NCBI GenBank assembly: GCA_039566865.1
Contig: CM076943.1
Span: 31,566,663-31,630,662, forward strand
Direction: 5' to 3'
Length of the DNA: 64,000 bases
Source: Aurelia coerulea
Taxonomy: Eukaryota > Cnidaria > Scyphozoa > Semaeostomeae > Ulmaridae
In this document: positions 52,601 through 59,620 of the stretch, piece by piece
How the letters are laid out: every line of letters begins with the position of its first letter
Position numbering within the stretch: position 1 is the first letter of the stretch
Notes under the pieces: model-generated
Database searches by the model: none
The model's input: the letters and a program-made list of their open reading frames with translations, nothing else
What the model was told of the DNA's origin: nothing
Made by a program: the position numbers and the translations under genes

Positions 52601-55600
52601 AATATAGAACTAGGTTCCCAGAAAATTTTGAGCCTGAACAGAAAATGTTTCAGGAAAAGTTTGCCTAAACAGGGAGAAACGATTGTACTTTACAATTTCT
52701 CAGAAAAAGAGAACACCTATTTGGCTTTCCTATACCATTGAACATAATCCCTTGTAAAAAATGCAGGGTTACAGGCCTTGCACACATCAACATAGAAGAA
52801 CTCTTCATACAAATAATTAAAATCCTTCGGAAGTACACGAAAGAATGTAAATTTCCAAACACGAATTCTTCAGAAGTATAAATTTCTCAAGAACCCTTAA
52901 TGAATTGTTCTTGAATGCCTCTAACTCGCAATAAAAAGGATGTTTTACTTCTCACCTCCAGCGCCTTCAATCGTTGTTCCAAGGACAGCAAAACGCACTA
53001 ATAGCACCTTGCACAGGACTATTTTCTAGATTTATATTCAGCAAAATTTATCGTCCAGAATTCTTAGTCCACTTTAATCCAAGTAGACAGCATGATCAGC
53101 TCACCTGTTGCTCTGCTCAGCTCCCGTTTCTTGGTCTATAAGGCTGCTGAAGTCCGCCACTGTATTGTACTTGAATAGCTGTGTCATGCTTATGTCCACT
53201 GACACCTCATCTCTAACTTGAGATAACATACGAGCAGCAAGGAGAGAATGCCTGAACAAGAAAGATAATAGGAGGTTACACGATAGAATGCGATCGAGAC
53301 GAATAAATCAGTCTAACAAACCAGTGCATTAATATAGGATGATGAGGACGCTGCTTGGAAACTATTCAAAGATTCCTTAGACCGTAGAGGAACTCCTTAA
53401 TTATTAACTGGTTCTCTAGAATGTTCTCTCTTCCTAATCCTTATCATCACTCTTCATAACGAACTAGTAAGTGATACAAATAATTTTACTTTCAACATTT
53501 TACACGAGTTAATTTCACAAAAGAAAAAAGGCTGTAACATTAAAAATTGTCAACATATCAGTGGCAATAGAATCACAGTAAATCACCTATGGTTCCTAAA
53601 AGCACCTGAAGCACCTGAAGCACAAACAAACGTCAGTCTAAAGAAAGATCTGATAATCATTTACACTAGCCTTATTTAAAGATCTGAATTGAAGCCTATG
53701 CTAAAAAGGTTATTGAGACTTTGACCAGTGATCCATTTGTTTAGGAGAGAACGTCTATTTCCTTTTACGACCTCATCCATTTCATAAGTCATCCTTCAAA
53801 TCATACAGTGGTTGCCAACAGAACATTGCAACCCTTCCCTTGTTTTTACAGCGTCAGCAACTCTAGCCACTTTCTACTAGGTTGATTTCAAATTAGTTGA
53901 TACTCTACCTTGTCAGCAACTTGCTGTGAAGGATTTCACGAGAAAATTTGTAGTAAACGAAGGAAGATGCTCCTCAAAGCTGCTTTAAAGTCCAATATAC
54001 TTTGATGTTTAATTCAACCTGTTGAAAAATTCGCAGACATTGCACTTTATAAAAACAACAACTAACCCTCCTAAATCGAAAAAGTTCTCTTGAATATCAA
54101 GTGATTTCAGCTGTAGAATTGTTTTCCAAATTTCGCTTATTTTTTTCTCAGTTGCTGTCGTTGGCGCACCTTCTTCGACATCCTCCTGCTCTCTTTCACG
54201 ATCAAATACTGGAAGAATCTTCTTGTCCAGCTTGCCCATAGAAGATAGAGGCACGCTATGAGATAAAACAAATACAGAAATGATATCAATGAGAAACTTG
54301 CGGGACGTAGCAGTAGCGACGTTAAATCTGCTCGAGTCAGTTGATGAAAAGATGTAATCTGCCCAACGAAAATGATCGTACTGCGTACATTTTTTCTTAA
54401 AATACATTAACTCCTAAAATATTTTGACTCAAAACTTTCGGAACTCAAATCTTTCGGATCATTTTAGAAATCGATACTTAATGATTCGACAAACTTCTTA
54501 TTACTGTTGGCAGCCTCAACAGCCGTTTTATGTCATTGCTCCTCGATATGGTGTAGTGTAGCTGTTTACCATTGTAAAAAACTGATACTGAATTGGGCCG
54601 GTATGACAAAGGTCTCACTGAATACAATGTGACTCAAATGATACGTTAGCACAAAGGCAAGGAAAGCGACCCCGGGGGGATATCGGGAGTGCTGTCTGGA
54701 ATTTGACAACTAGCCCCAAAATTTGTCTCATATTCTATTACATATTCGCTGCCCAAAATTCCTGTTCTTTTATTGAATTAAAATTTCCACAAAAACCAAA
54801 TAGTAAAGACACTTGTGTGAACTATTTTACAGCTCTACAAGGACGATACCACAGGAGCAAAAGACAATAACAACCCATAACACATGTACCTATACAAAGC
54901 GATATCATGTTCAAATGCATGGCACAAACATTTCCAATCTTCAAATTAAGACCCAAAAAGTTATGGAAGTTACTGAAAATGTTCAAATGCTACCACAACA
55001 CATTATTTCTGACAGTGATATCAATGCTGTAATATTTTATGTCTACTCATAGTTTCTATTTCTTTCGAACAACATTTTAAATTGACGGCCAACGCAAGAT
55101 AAGCTATGTTTTACATTGGTCGAATAGGATACAGGGTAAGGGATTCATATACGCTTCCCTCTCTTCCCAACTAACTCCGTTATAGCAGCATCTTAAAAGC
55201 AGAACGAAGTCTTTGAAGCAGTACAAACGAACATAATCTGACATGCTTTCTTGAAAAACGCAGAGCACTGTGAAAGAGGCCTGAAGCCCTAGAAACATGC
55301 TTGCCCTTGAAGTACAACTGCCACAGTAGCAAAATCGTAATTCAAAACGTTCCAACCTCTAATGACACAATGTTACCATGTGCTTAACCTATGTCTGTGT
55401 TTCTCCATTCCAGTAATGTAGAAGGACTGTACCCTAGAAGGTCGGCAGTCGAAAAAAACTGACTTGAAAATAAGCGAATGAGCTAGGAATGAGAAAATCA
55501 CGATAAAAATGTTTATAAACTTTTTCTCAAAGCTGCGAAGAATTCTGCTTGTTTGTCTTAGTATATTTTTACCTCAAACGCAATTCAATTTGAATGGCCT

Positions 55601-58600
55601 AATTTTAGCCAGGACCTTTAATTTTGACCTAATTCTGACCAGGGCGGATGATATAAATATCTACTTGATATGCTGCAACGAATAGTAAATAAAGAGTTAT
55701 AAAAGGTTAAAAAATGGCTCGATGTAAACAAGTTGTAATTAAACATTGATAAAACTCATTTCACAAAAGGTTCTTTTTGTCTTTACTGGTTGAAACAGTG
55801 CTCAATGCCATGCAGGCAGAGCGAATTATAACAGGGTTGAGACAATGAGACAGACTACATTCTGTGTTGTTACTCAGAGTTTCACGCAATACGATTTTCA
55901 GTTGTCTGATGATCGCCGTATAGCGTGAAACTCTGAGTAACAGCACATAATGTAGTCTGTCTTATTGCCTCAATCCTGTTATAAAACTTATTTCATAATA
56001 TTGATGTCTTCTCGACGTTCATCAACGTATTAAATTTGATGCACACTGTGTATCCTCGTATTCATTTGTTTAATGTAGTTTGTTTAATGTAGTTAACACG
56101 AGGTACCTATTTACTATTATACTCCCCGTGGTATCATCATTGCAGTTAATCGTTATGAATTTAGATGAAAATATGAAAAATATTCAATATGCGTACCTTG
56201 TAAGCAATACGAAATATGATGGTATCATGTGAAACGGTAATCTTGCTTTCAAAGCCGCTCTGATGTCCTTCTTTGTTGCCTTGAGGAAAAAAAAGAAGTT
56301 AGTCACAAGATTACAGCAAAGAAAGACAGGCAACGGATTGACCCTGTTGCAGTAGTAGCCGACACTATTCGATACCAGCTTTTCAAACGTGACCATTGAT
56401 CACTGTTGCAGTCGACATGTCATGTGCCCTTATTGATGCCAAAATATGCCAAAAATGCAAGGAGCAAATCTATCTAACATGCACCCAGGCTCAAAACTCC
56501 TCATGGAAATTGTACGAGTGTTCAGGCTGTGCGCAGGCAGCTAGATGCTATCAATTTTACAGAAAATTTAAAACAATAGACAAAATCTGTCAGGTGATCA
56601 AAACAACACTATATTGCAAAGAGCAAAACATCAAATCGTTTTTGCAACTGCCTGTTTTAGATGATTTCGCATTGCATGTTTTGCTTTATATGCTGCAATT
56701 TCTTTCTCTATTATCGCCTCCCTAGCAACGAAACTGTGCATTTCTCTTCAGAGCAGTTGCTGCAATTCTTTATTAACACCAGTAAGGTCTGATGAAACAA
56801 AAGAAATATAGGAAACTTAGATTAATGGCAAAACGGCCATCTTTGGCGCTATACACCGCCCTTTTTATCGTCAGGGTGTCTCTAAAAATAACCCCTTTTG
56901 ATTAGATAATGGAACCAAACGATAAGATATAGGGACCTTCCGAGTACATAATTACATTTGCTAATCTCCAACTTGAATACAAATACCTTGCTTTTCAAAA
57001 TCGTCCACCAAACACCAGAGACACTAGTTCACAAAGTCAAATTTAGAGTGCACCTAAAACAAGAGGTTTCGAGAAAGGACCTATTCATGATTTGATATCA
57101 CGAGCATTATGGAAAGGAATTTTCCACTTCGATTGTCAGTTTTTACCTTGGAAAAGAATTATACTTTGAAATGTTTCAATTGCTACTGAAATCACTTTTC
57201 TTTTGAGGAATTGGTCCTTGCATTACATTCCATTGCAAAAGTTGCACGTATCGAACTAGGGGCAAAAAAGTACATGCACTCCTATTTTACAAATGTGGCA
57301 CGAGCTCATCTTTCTTATCACATTTTTATTGTATTCGTTTAATTAGGGTTATGGCCATGCGTCTATAATTCTTTCAAAGCCAAAAACTGAAAATTAAAAT
57401 TTTACCGCTGCTTTGGAAAATGCCCATTGATGTCAAACCATGACTAGGCCCTTTTTCGAAACCTCTGGTTTCAGGCGCATTCTAAATTTTGACTTTACGA
57501 ACTCGTACCGGGGTGTTTTATGGAAGATTTTCACAGCCAAGGTACGTGCATTTAAGTTGAAGACTAACGAATTTAGCTGAGAATTCGGGAAGTCCCGATA
57601 TTTAATGGTTCTGCTCCTTTCTCCAGTCAAAAGGGGGTACTTTTTGAGACACCCGGTACACTGTTGAGGATCTCAATATTTAGGCTGGATCTTGAACGCT
57701 CACCTTTCCATCAGGAACAACGTATGCAACAAGGTATTTATCAGTTCCTTCCTCGCCGTGTGCTAGCACTGTGCATGCATTTACCATTGGCAAGTCCATT
57801 AATGCTGCTTCCACTGCCTGTAACAAAAACGTTGAACAGCATGAATTATTCATAGGCATTGCCACATGGGGAACTTGAAATTTGCAAGTACTGCAGTAGA
57901 ACGACAAGTTTCAGGAATACTGATTGCACCAAGTTACATAAAAGTGAGATTGGACTGAAAATGGAAAAAACATGTTTCATTTCTGCTGATATCCCAGCTC
58001 CATCGTAGCAGTTCAACGTAAGGATCTCAGTCTCTCATCAGCCAGTGCTATTGATTGTTGCAAATGAAGTTTCCTAAGCGGTGTTTATTCTCCAATTAGT
58101 GGACTGGGTGAGTCAAAAAAATTCATCCAGTCTTCGAAAAATCTTAATACCAAAACTATGACACCATCAATTTGAAAGATAACAACTCTGTTCCCTAGCT
58201 GAGGGCTTCACTTCATTTTGAGAATTTCTACATAATCTAAAATACATCATTTTAATCTCAGTCTACAGACATTCGGTTTAGTGACATACATTGCTTCTCC
58301 TTACCTGTAATTCTATGCTATAGCCACGAATTTTCACCATTGTATCACATCGACCGCAAATTTCAAGCTCTCCAGAAGAAAGCATGTATCCCCAATCACC
58401 TGTTCTATAAAGCACGTCACCAACATCCTCAGAGACACCCTCGGGTCTCTTGATAAAACGGCTTGCTGTTAACTCTGGTCGCTTTAAATAGCCACGTGCG
58501 AGAGTAGGGCCACCAACATATATCTGTCATACGGCAAAATAGAAATAAAATAGTTAGAAAGCTGTATATAATGATAAAATGCCGAAAGAGCAATGCAAAC

Positions 58601-59620
58601 AATACGTACTTAATGTAAACTTATACAGAATAACGTAAGGAAATTGGTAGGTACTATACATATCTAGAAGAAAACGAAATCAAACTTTTTTCCACAGCTT
58701 ATTCATTTCTTTGGTAATCAATAGTTAATAGCAAAACTTTATTTACTCTTCAGTTTCTTCAGTCACTGTGGAGTTGAAATGTTTCCTGTACCAATGTTTC
58801 AAAGTTCTGCAAGATTTTTCTAGTCTTTATAAATGTTGCTTTCTTTTTACAGTATTTACACGGGGAAACATCCAGAACTGCTCGAGTTCGAAAAAAACAT
58901 TTGCGATTACAGCATTGGAAATAACATTTTTCCATCTTCATTACAAATTTCTAATTACAATTATGTAAGGCAGAAATGGTGGACAGCAAAAGGATCTTCC
59001 GCAGTAAATTTGGAAATGTATTTAAACTTTGCTAAAACATGGTAGCGAAGAAAGCATTTTAAAAATAACAATAGGATATTGAAAAAAATCGATAACTTGT
59101 AGTTACAAATAAGAATCATTTCATTACGACAATATTTGTGATAAGATTCAAAATCTTTGACGAAAGTTAACACCTATCCCTGATAAACATAATCATACAT
59201 ACCTAATATCCAAAAAAGATGAAGTCCTCTGTCACTGACTTTCCTCAGGACAACTATTGCAAACGTTTTCCAAGACGTACGAGTGGATTCAAGTTCTTAC
59301 TGATGTAGCATTTTATTTTTGACTTTATTCCAGTTTAAGAAGGTCCTACGTCATGATATAATGCGTCTCGATAAGAAACTATTTCAAGATCTTTTCGGTG
59401 TCAAGTCACACGAATACAGAAAAAAAGAGAATCTTGTGAAAAACCAGAAGTATGCAAATAAATGTTTACCCACAAATGTATTGAGAAATTGGATTACCTC
59501 TCCGGGCATGCCAATTGGCATTTGCTTCATTTTATCATCAAAGATAGCAACTTTGACTCCATCAAATATTTTGCCAACAGGACAAAACTTCCTTTTCTTG
59601 CCGTCTTTGAACGAGGGGTG
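15086..59620 (-). CDS. ATRR-like NRPS-type carboxylate reductase (A-T-R1-R2), 5' partial, 25 exons
   Basis: Multidomain enzyme predicted to activate a carboxylic acid as its adenylate, load it on a phosphopantetheine carrier, release it as an aldehyde (R1) and reduce that to an alcohol (R2). Exons on the minus strand, 5' to 3': 59498-59620, 58305-58523, 57704-57817, 56197-56279, 54067-54255, 53105-53251, 51944-52009, 50189-50324, 49303-49468, 47922-47983, 46801-46854, 45427-45512, 40965-41048, 40307-40389, 38720-38883, 37033-37094, 34502-34573, 26931-27100, 25534-25660, 21825-21906, 20550-20690, 20037-20129, 19342-19456, 16889-16932, 15086-15232. Every junction is GT-AG and in phase; total 2829 nt, 942 codons plus stop. 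The N-terminal half of the adenylation domain lies beyond 64000. The domain order matches fungal ATRR glycine betaine reductase; the substrate here is inferred, since the residues that set specificity are outside the window. Confidence 0.85.
15240..16880. other. Last intron of the ATRR-like gene, with a decayed MITE
   Basis: No exon other than those listed. The stretch 16480-16860 resembles the MITE at 26180-26808: CGTGTTTTGAAGG, then CTTTCTTGAGAAAATTCC and GGCCGATTTCAG occur in the same order. The ends are eroded. Confidence 0.45.
17460..18062 (-). pseudogene. LINE reverse transcriptase fragment (intronic)
   Basis: The minus strand reads [20 protein letters not shown], then [14 protein letters not shown] (catalytic YADD), [11 protein letters not shown] and LLGIKFDQ, followed after a deletion by [19 protein letters not shown] and stops. 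This is a non-LTR retrotransposon of a different lineage from the copy at 460-1680. It is truncated at both ends and lies in an intron of the R2 region on the same strand as the host gene. Confidence 0.85.
18360..18670 (+). pseudogene. GIY-YIG-type endonuclease remnant of a retroelement
   Basis: The plus-strand frame reads [20 protein letters not shown], then [20 protein letters not shown] and TSKEFDLL, and after a frameshift [20 protein letters not shown]. This is the pattern of the GIY-YIG endonuclease end of Penelope-like or related retroelements. Only the C-terminal part remains. Confidence 0.65.
20692..21820. other. Intron with an unidentified decayed coding-like patch
   Basis: On the minus strand near 21050-21130 a frame reads [20 protein letters not shown] and then [12 protein letters not shown], followed by stops. 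It could be a retroelement or processed-gene remnant; I do not recognise it. Nothing else stands out. Confidence 0.3.
22880..23700 (+). pseudogene. Decayed, probably transposon-derived ORF (intronic)
   Basis: Plus-strand frames broken by stops and shifts carry basic, then Cys-rich blocks: [20 protein letters not shown], then [20 protein letters not shown], then [15 protein letters not shown] and [20 protein letters not shown]. The last block resembles transposase-like proteins in which a short invariant core follows a conserved Asn, but I could not name the family. It lies in the intron between R2 exons 25534-25660 and 21825-21906, opposite to the host strand. Confidence 0.4.
24370..25420 (-). 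pseudogene. LINE reverse transcriptase fragment split by a MITE
   Basis: On the minus strand, 25217-25400 reads [20 protein letters not shown] and [10 protein letters not shown] (catalytic FADD). After the MITE at 24654-25216, the frame resumes at 24652 as [20 protein letters not shown] and [15 protein letters not shown]. The two halves join at the TA target site, so the insertion into the RT palm is plain. The remainder decays into stops. Confidence 0.82.
24654..25216. mobile_element. mariner-like MITE with CCGGGTGTCCC ends
   Basis: 563 bp, TA on both sides. The left end is CCGGGTGTCCCAAAAAAATG and the right end the complement of CCGGGTGTCCCAAGAAAATG. The inner arms also match (ATACCGATTTGGTTGACTCC on the left against GAAGTCAACCAAGTCCGTAT on the right). 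Inserted in a LINE; no transposase. Confidence 0.88.
26180..26808. mobile_element. MITE with CCGGGTGAGTAAAAAA ends
   Basis: 629 bp flanked by TA (26178-26179, 26809-26810); right end TGACTCAACTGG. Internal sequence (GAAAACTGTCCTGTTTTATTG and TCGGCCATTCCTTCC) is shared with copies at about 45940-46583 and 48671-49250 and a decayed one near 16480-16860. Intronic, between R1 and R2 exons. Confidence 0.82.
26931..50324 (-). CDS. Thioester reductase (R1) domain exons
   Basis: Eleven exons encode an extended SDR thioester reductase of the Lys2/CAR type. In order: [20 protein letters not shown] (dinucleotide-binding GxTGxLG), [58 protein letters not shown] (catalytic YxxxK), [72 protein letters not shown] and a C-terminal helical exon (26931-27100). 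It would release the carrier-bound acyl group as an aldehyde using NADPH. Exons 26931-27100 and 25534-25660 join in phase (G + AA gives Glu), which links R1 to R2 in one frame. The introns carry most of the window's transposons. Confidence 0.88.
27637..28640 (+). pseudogene. Penelope-like element, 3' half with GIY-YIG endonuclease
   Basis: The plus strand starts abruptly in the RT thumb ([13 protein letters not shown]), then [35 protein letters not shown], a Cys/His linker ([14 protein letters not shown]), and the GIY-YIG endonuclease block [20 protein letters not shown] single-base loss near 28393 shifts the frame; the C-terminus resumes as [15 protein letters not shown] and ends [11 protein letters not shown] with a stop. 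It is the same family as 7295-9005 but keeps the part that copy lost. It is 5'-truncated and dead, and antisense to the host gene in the intron between exons 34502-34573 and 26931-27100. Confidence 0.88.
28771..28862. repeat. Penelope-associated hairpin, copy 1
   Basis: A perfect 10-bp stem (28802-28811 GTCGTAGTTA with 28840-28849 TAACTACGAC) closes a 28-nt loop. The flanking strings CATAAT and the complement of TATATGCTAGACTGAT recur around a second hairpin at 33625-33720 in inverse orientation. It lies about 150 bp beyond the stop codon of the Penelope-like copy. Confidence 0.6.
29583..32415. mobile_element. Foldback-like element: inverted arrays of 213-bp repeats
   Basis: The left arm (29583-31425) holds nine tandem copies; the marker AAAACTCTGG falls at 29700, 29901, 30114, 30326, 30539, 30752, 30965, 31178 and 31391. 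The right arm (31495-32415) holds five inverted copies; CCAGAGTTTT falls at 31520, 31733, 31946, 32147 and 32358. The period is 213 bp, with one 201-bp variant in each arm. A 69-nt spacer separates the arms, which close with GTGGCAAAGTTAAA and TTTAACTTCACCAC. Long inverted repeats built of tandem subrepeats are typical of foldback (FB/Galileo-like) transposons. The open frames of up to 392 codons arise because 213 is a multiple of three. It is intronic in the ATRR-like gene. Confidence 0.88.
32416..33600. other. Intronic stretch, nothing recognised
   Basis: No exon of the host gene falls here and I recognise no transposon protein. A minus-strand frame at 32825-33064 has no known motif. Confidence 0.35.
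33625..33765. repeat. Penelope-associated hairpin, copy 2
   Basis: A perfect 12-bp stem (33631-33642 GAGTCCCAGTAA with 33685-33696 TTACTGGGACTC), then TAATCAGTCTAAGTATATGC and TCGAAGCGTCG. The flanks match copy 1 at 28771-28862 in reverse orientation, while the stem differs at three base pairs that all still pair. The following CTAAGCTATTTTTGGTACT also occurs near 9631-9649. Confidence 0.6.
33780..34135. repeat. Inverted pair GATTAGGCCAACCACGATGT
   Basis: A 20-base string at about 33791-33810 is repeated in reverse complement near 34098-34117. A related string (GTCTGGATTAGGCC) lies at 27619-27632, directly before the 5' end of the Penelope-like copy. It is probably part of that element's terminal sequence. 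Confidence 0.45.
34994..36135. mobile_element. TTAA-flanked element with 0.4-kb inverted repeats
   Basis: 1142 bp bounded by TTAA at 34990-34993 and 36136-36139. The ends are GGTAACTCTGCTTTCC and its complement, and the arms (about 34994-35390 and 35755-36135) align over their length. No transposase remains. TTAA targets occur in piggyBac and Kolobok elements; the ends do not decide between them. Confidence 0.85.
36297..36640 (-). pseudogene. LINE C-terminal zinc-knuckle fragment
   Basis: The minus strand reads [20 protein letters not shown], then [20 protein letters not shown] and [11 protein letters not shown], ending [11 protein letters not shown] and a stop at 36297. The Cys/His pattern (C-P-x-C-like, then EDTEHFLLxC) is that found after the reverse transcriptase of many non-LTR retrotransposons. 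Only the last 100 or so residues are left. Confidence 0.75.
37095..38054. other. Intron with a possible second piggyBac-like end
   Basis: TTAACCCTGATCC at 37214 looks like a piggyBac-type terminus, and the region has GTCACGTGAC and TGACGTCA strings like the interior of 9690-10928. I found no matching right end. Confidence 0.35.
38055..38188. mobile_element. 134-bp TTAA-flanked MITE
   Basis: Ends AGGGAGTACAAAGACCAGC and the complement of AGGGAGTAAAAAGACCAGC, bounded by TTAA at 38051-38054 and 38189-38192. Intronic. Confidence 0.8.
39075..39931. mobile_element. Non-autonomous element with GGGTACTGGCGGG ends
   Basis: 857 bp. The left end is GGGTACTGGCGGGATTTATC and the right end its complement, with TA on each side. 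A second, shorter inverted pair of the same end sequence (39458-39734, GTACTGGCGGGATATATCAGG) lies inside. Intronic, between exons 40307-40389 and 38720-38883. Confidence 0.75.
39458..39734. mobile_element. Same-family element nested in 39075-39931
   Basis: Inner ends GTACTGGCGGGATATATC and CTGATAAATCCCGACAGTGT mirror the outer termini with a few changes. It is either an insertion of a sister copy or an internal duplication of the termini. Confidence 0.6.
41457..41665 (+). pseudogene. THAP zinc-finger remnant of the Kolobok-like element
   Basis: KCLVYRCGE (41457 on) has the CxxxC start of a THAP finger; after a frame change, [20 protein letters not shown] (41600-41665) has the C-terminal SRICxxxFxPxDF signature. 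THAP fingers bind DNA in P-element and Kolobok transposases. The two halves lie in different frames, so the domain is broken or has a small intron. Confidence 0.7.
42923..43090. mobile_element. 168-bp MITE nested in the Kolobok-like element
   Basis: TA-flanked, with left end CCAGGTGCACCAAAATAAAC and right end complement CCGGGTGCACCAAAATAAAC. It belongs to the mariner-like class with CCGGGTG ends. Confidence 0.8.
45940..46583. mobile_element. MITE with CCAGGTGAGTAAAAAA end
   Basis: The right end (complement CCAGGTGAGTAAAAAAAAG) is followed by TA at 46584. The interior matches 26180-26808 in reverse (GACAATAAAACAAGACAGTT, GATTTTCTCGAGAAAGCCTC). The left end is eroded and its position approximate. 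Confidence 0.7.
47281..47670. mobile_element. TTAA-flanked MITE with internal CAGTTTAAACTG motifs
   Basis: 390 bp bounded by TTAA (47277-47280, 47671-47674). Ends AGGCTGAAATACACGATC and complement GGCTGAAATACGCGATCC. Inside each end the palindromic strings AGTTTAAACT and CTGATCAG recur. Intronic. Confidence 0.78.
48671..49250. mobile_element. Third copy of the TACCGGGTGAGT MITE family
   Basis: Left end CACCGGATGAGTAAGAAACC; right end complement CCAGCTGAGTGAAAAACAGT, followed by TA. The inner sequences CAGTCTCCATTGAAAGG and CCTTTCAAATGGGGACTG pair. Intronic, between exons 49303-49468 and 47922-47983. Confidence 0.75.
50388..51090. mobile_element. MITE with CGGGTGTCCC / GGGGCACCCGG ends
   Basis: Left ACGGGTGTCCCAAAATGATG; right complement CCGGGTGCCCCAAATGATC. 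TA precedes the left end. About 700 bp, no transposase, intronic. Confidence 0.65.
51440..51905. mobile_element. Non-autonomous element with GCGTATAAGAAC ends
   Basis: Left TCAGCGTATAAGAACCTAAT and right complement CCTGCGTATAAGAACATGC; the motif CAGGCTGAAATTTTGCAATT near the left end pairs with TTGCAATTCAGCCTGA in complement on the right. The target duplication is unclear. Confidence 0.5.
51944..54255 (-). CDS. A10 motif plus carrier (thiolation) domain
   Basis: Exon 54067-54255 opens with the A10 motif ([12 protein letters not shown]) and runs through an acidic linker into the carrier helix ([13 protein letters not shown]) and FFDLGG. The next exon (53105-53251) starts HSLLAARML, so the phosphopantetheine site reads DLGGHSL across a phase-2 splice. 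The Ser needed for 4'-phosphopantetheinylation is present. [19 protein letters not shown] is the usual end of the domain. A short exon (51944-52009) carries a charged linker ([20 protein letters not shown]) towards the reductase. A host phosphopantetheinyl transferase would be needed to activate it. Confidence 0.9.
52140..52310. other. Possible MITE remnant in intron
   Basis: G-rich ends (GGCGGGGGAGGG, CTGGCGACGCCACTGGGG) resemble the stretch 42355-42540. I could not define the termini. Confidence 0.3.
55685..55765 (+). pseudogene. Short LINE reverse transcriptase relic
   Basis: Plus frame reads [11 protein letters not shown], a stop, then LNIDKTHF, matching the RT block KWLDANKLSLNIDKT of the LINE at 460-1680. 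Only about 25 codons remain. Confidence 0.65.
55826..55985. repeat. Near-perfect 160-bp inverted repeat
   Basis: The arms begin ATTATAACAGGGTTGAGACA and end with its near complement; the core GTTACTCAGAGTTTCACGC pairs with GCGTGAAACTCTGAGTAAC. The arms are about 65 bp with a loop of about 30 nt. The flanks ATAAAACTCATTTCA (55749) and ATAAAACTTATTTCA (55981) look like an aged 15-bp target duplication. Confidence 0.75.
56197..59620 (-). CDS. Adenylation (A) domain, C-terminal half (exons 1-4 seen)
   Basis: These four exons encode the second half of an ANL-superfamily adenylation domain. Motifs in order: [20 protein letters not shown] with PELTASRF (A6); LYRTGD (A7, hinge side); [16 protein letters not shown] (A8); a C-terminal lobe starting [17 protein letters not shown]; and [13 protein letters not shown] (A9). 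The catalytic Lys of A10 follows in the next exon ([11 protein letters not shown] at about 54220-54255). The substrate pocket and the P-loop lie upstream of 59620 and are not in the window. The acceptor of the first visible exon is in phase 0, so at least one more exon precedes it. The domain activates a carboxylate with ATP; no condensation domain is visible. Confidence 0.88.
56872..57656. mobile_element. MITE with CAGGGTGTCTC / GAGACACCCGG ends
   Basis: Left CAGGGTGTCTCTAAAAATAA then CCCCTTTTGA; right complement CCGGGTGTCTCAAAAAGTAC then CCCCTTTTGA. TA follows the right end. 785 bp, intronic between exons 57704-57817 and 56197-56279. Confidence 0.75.
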
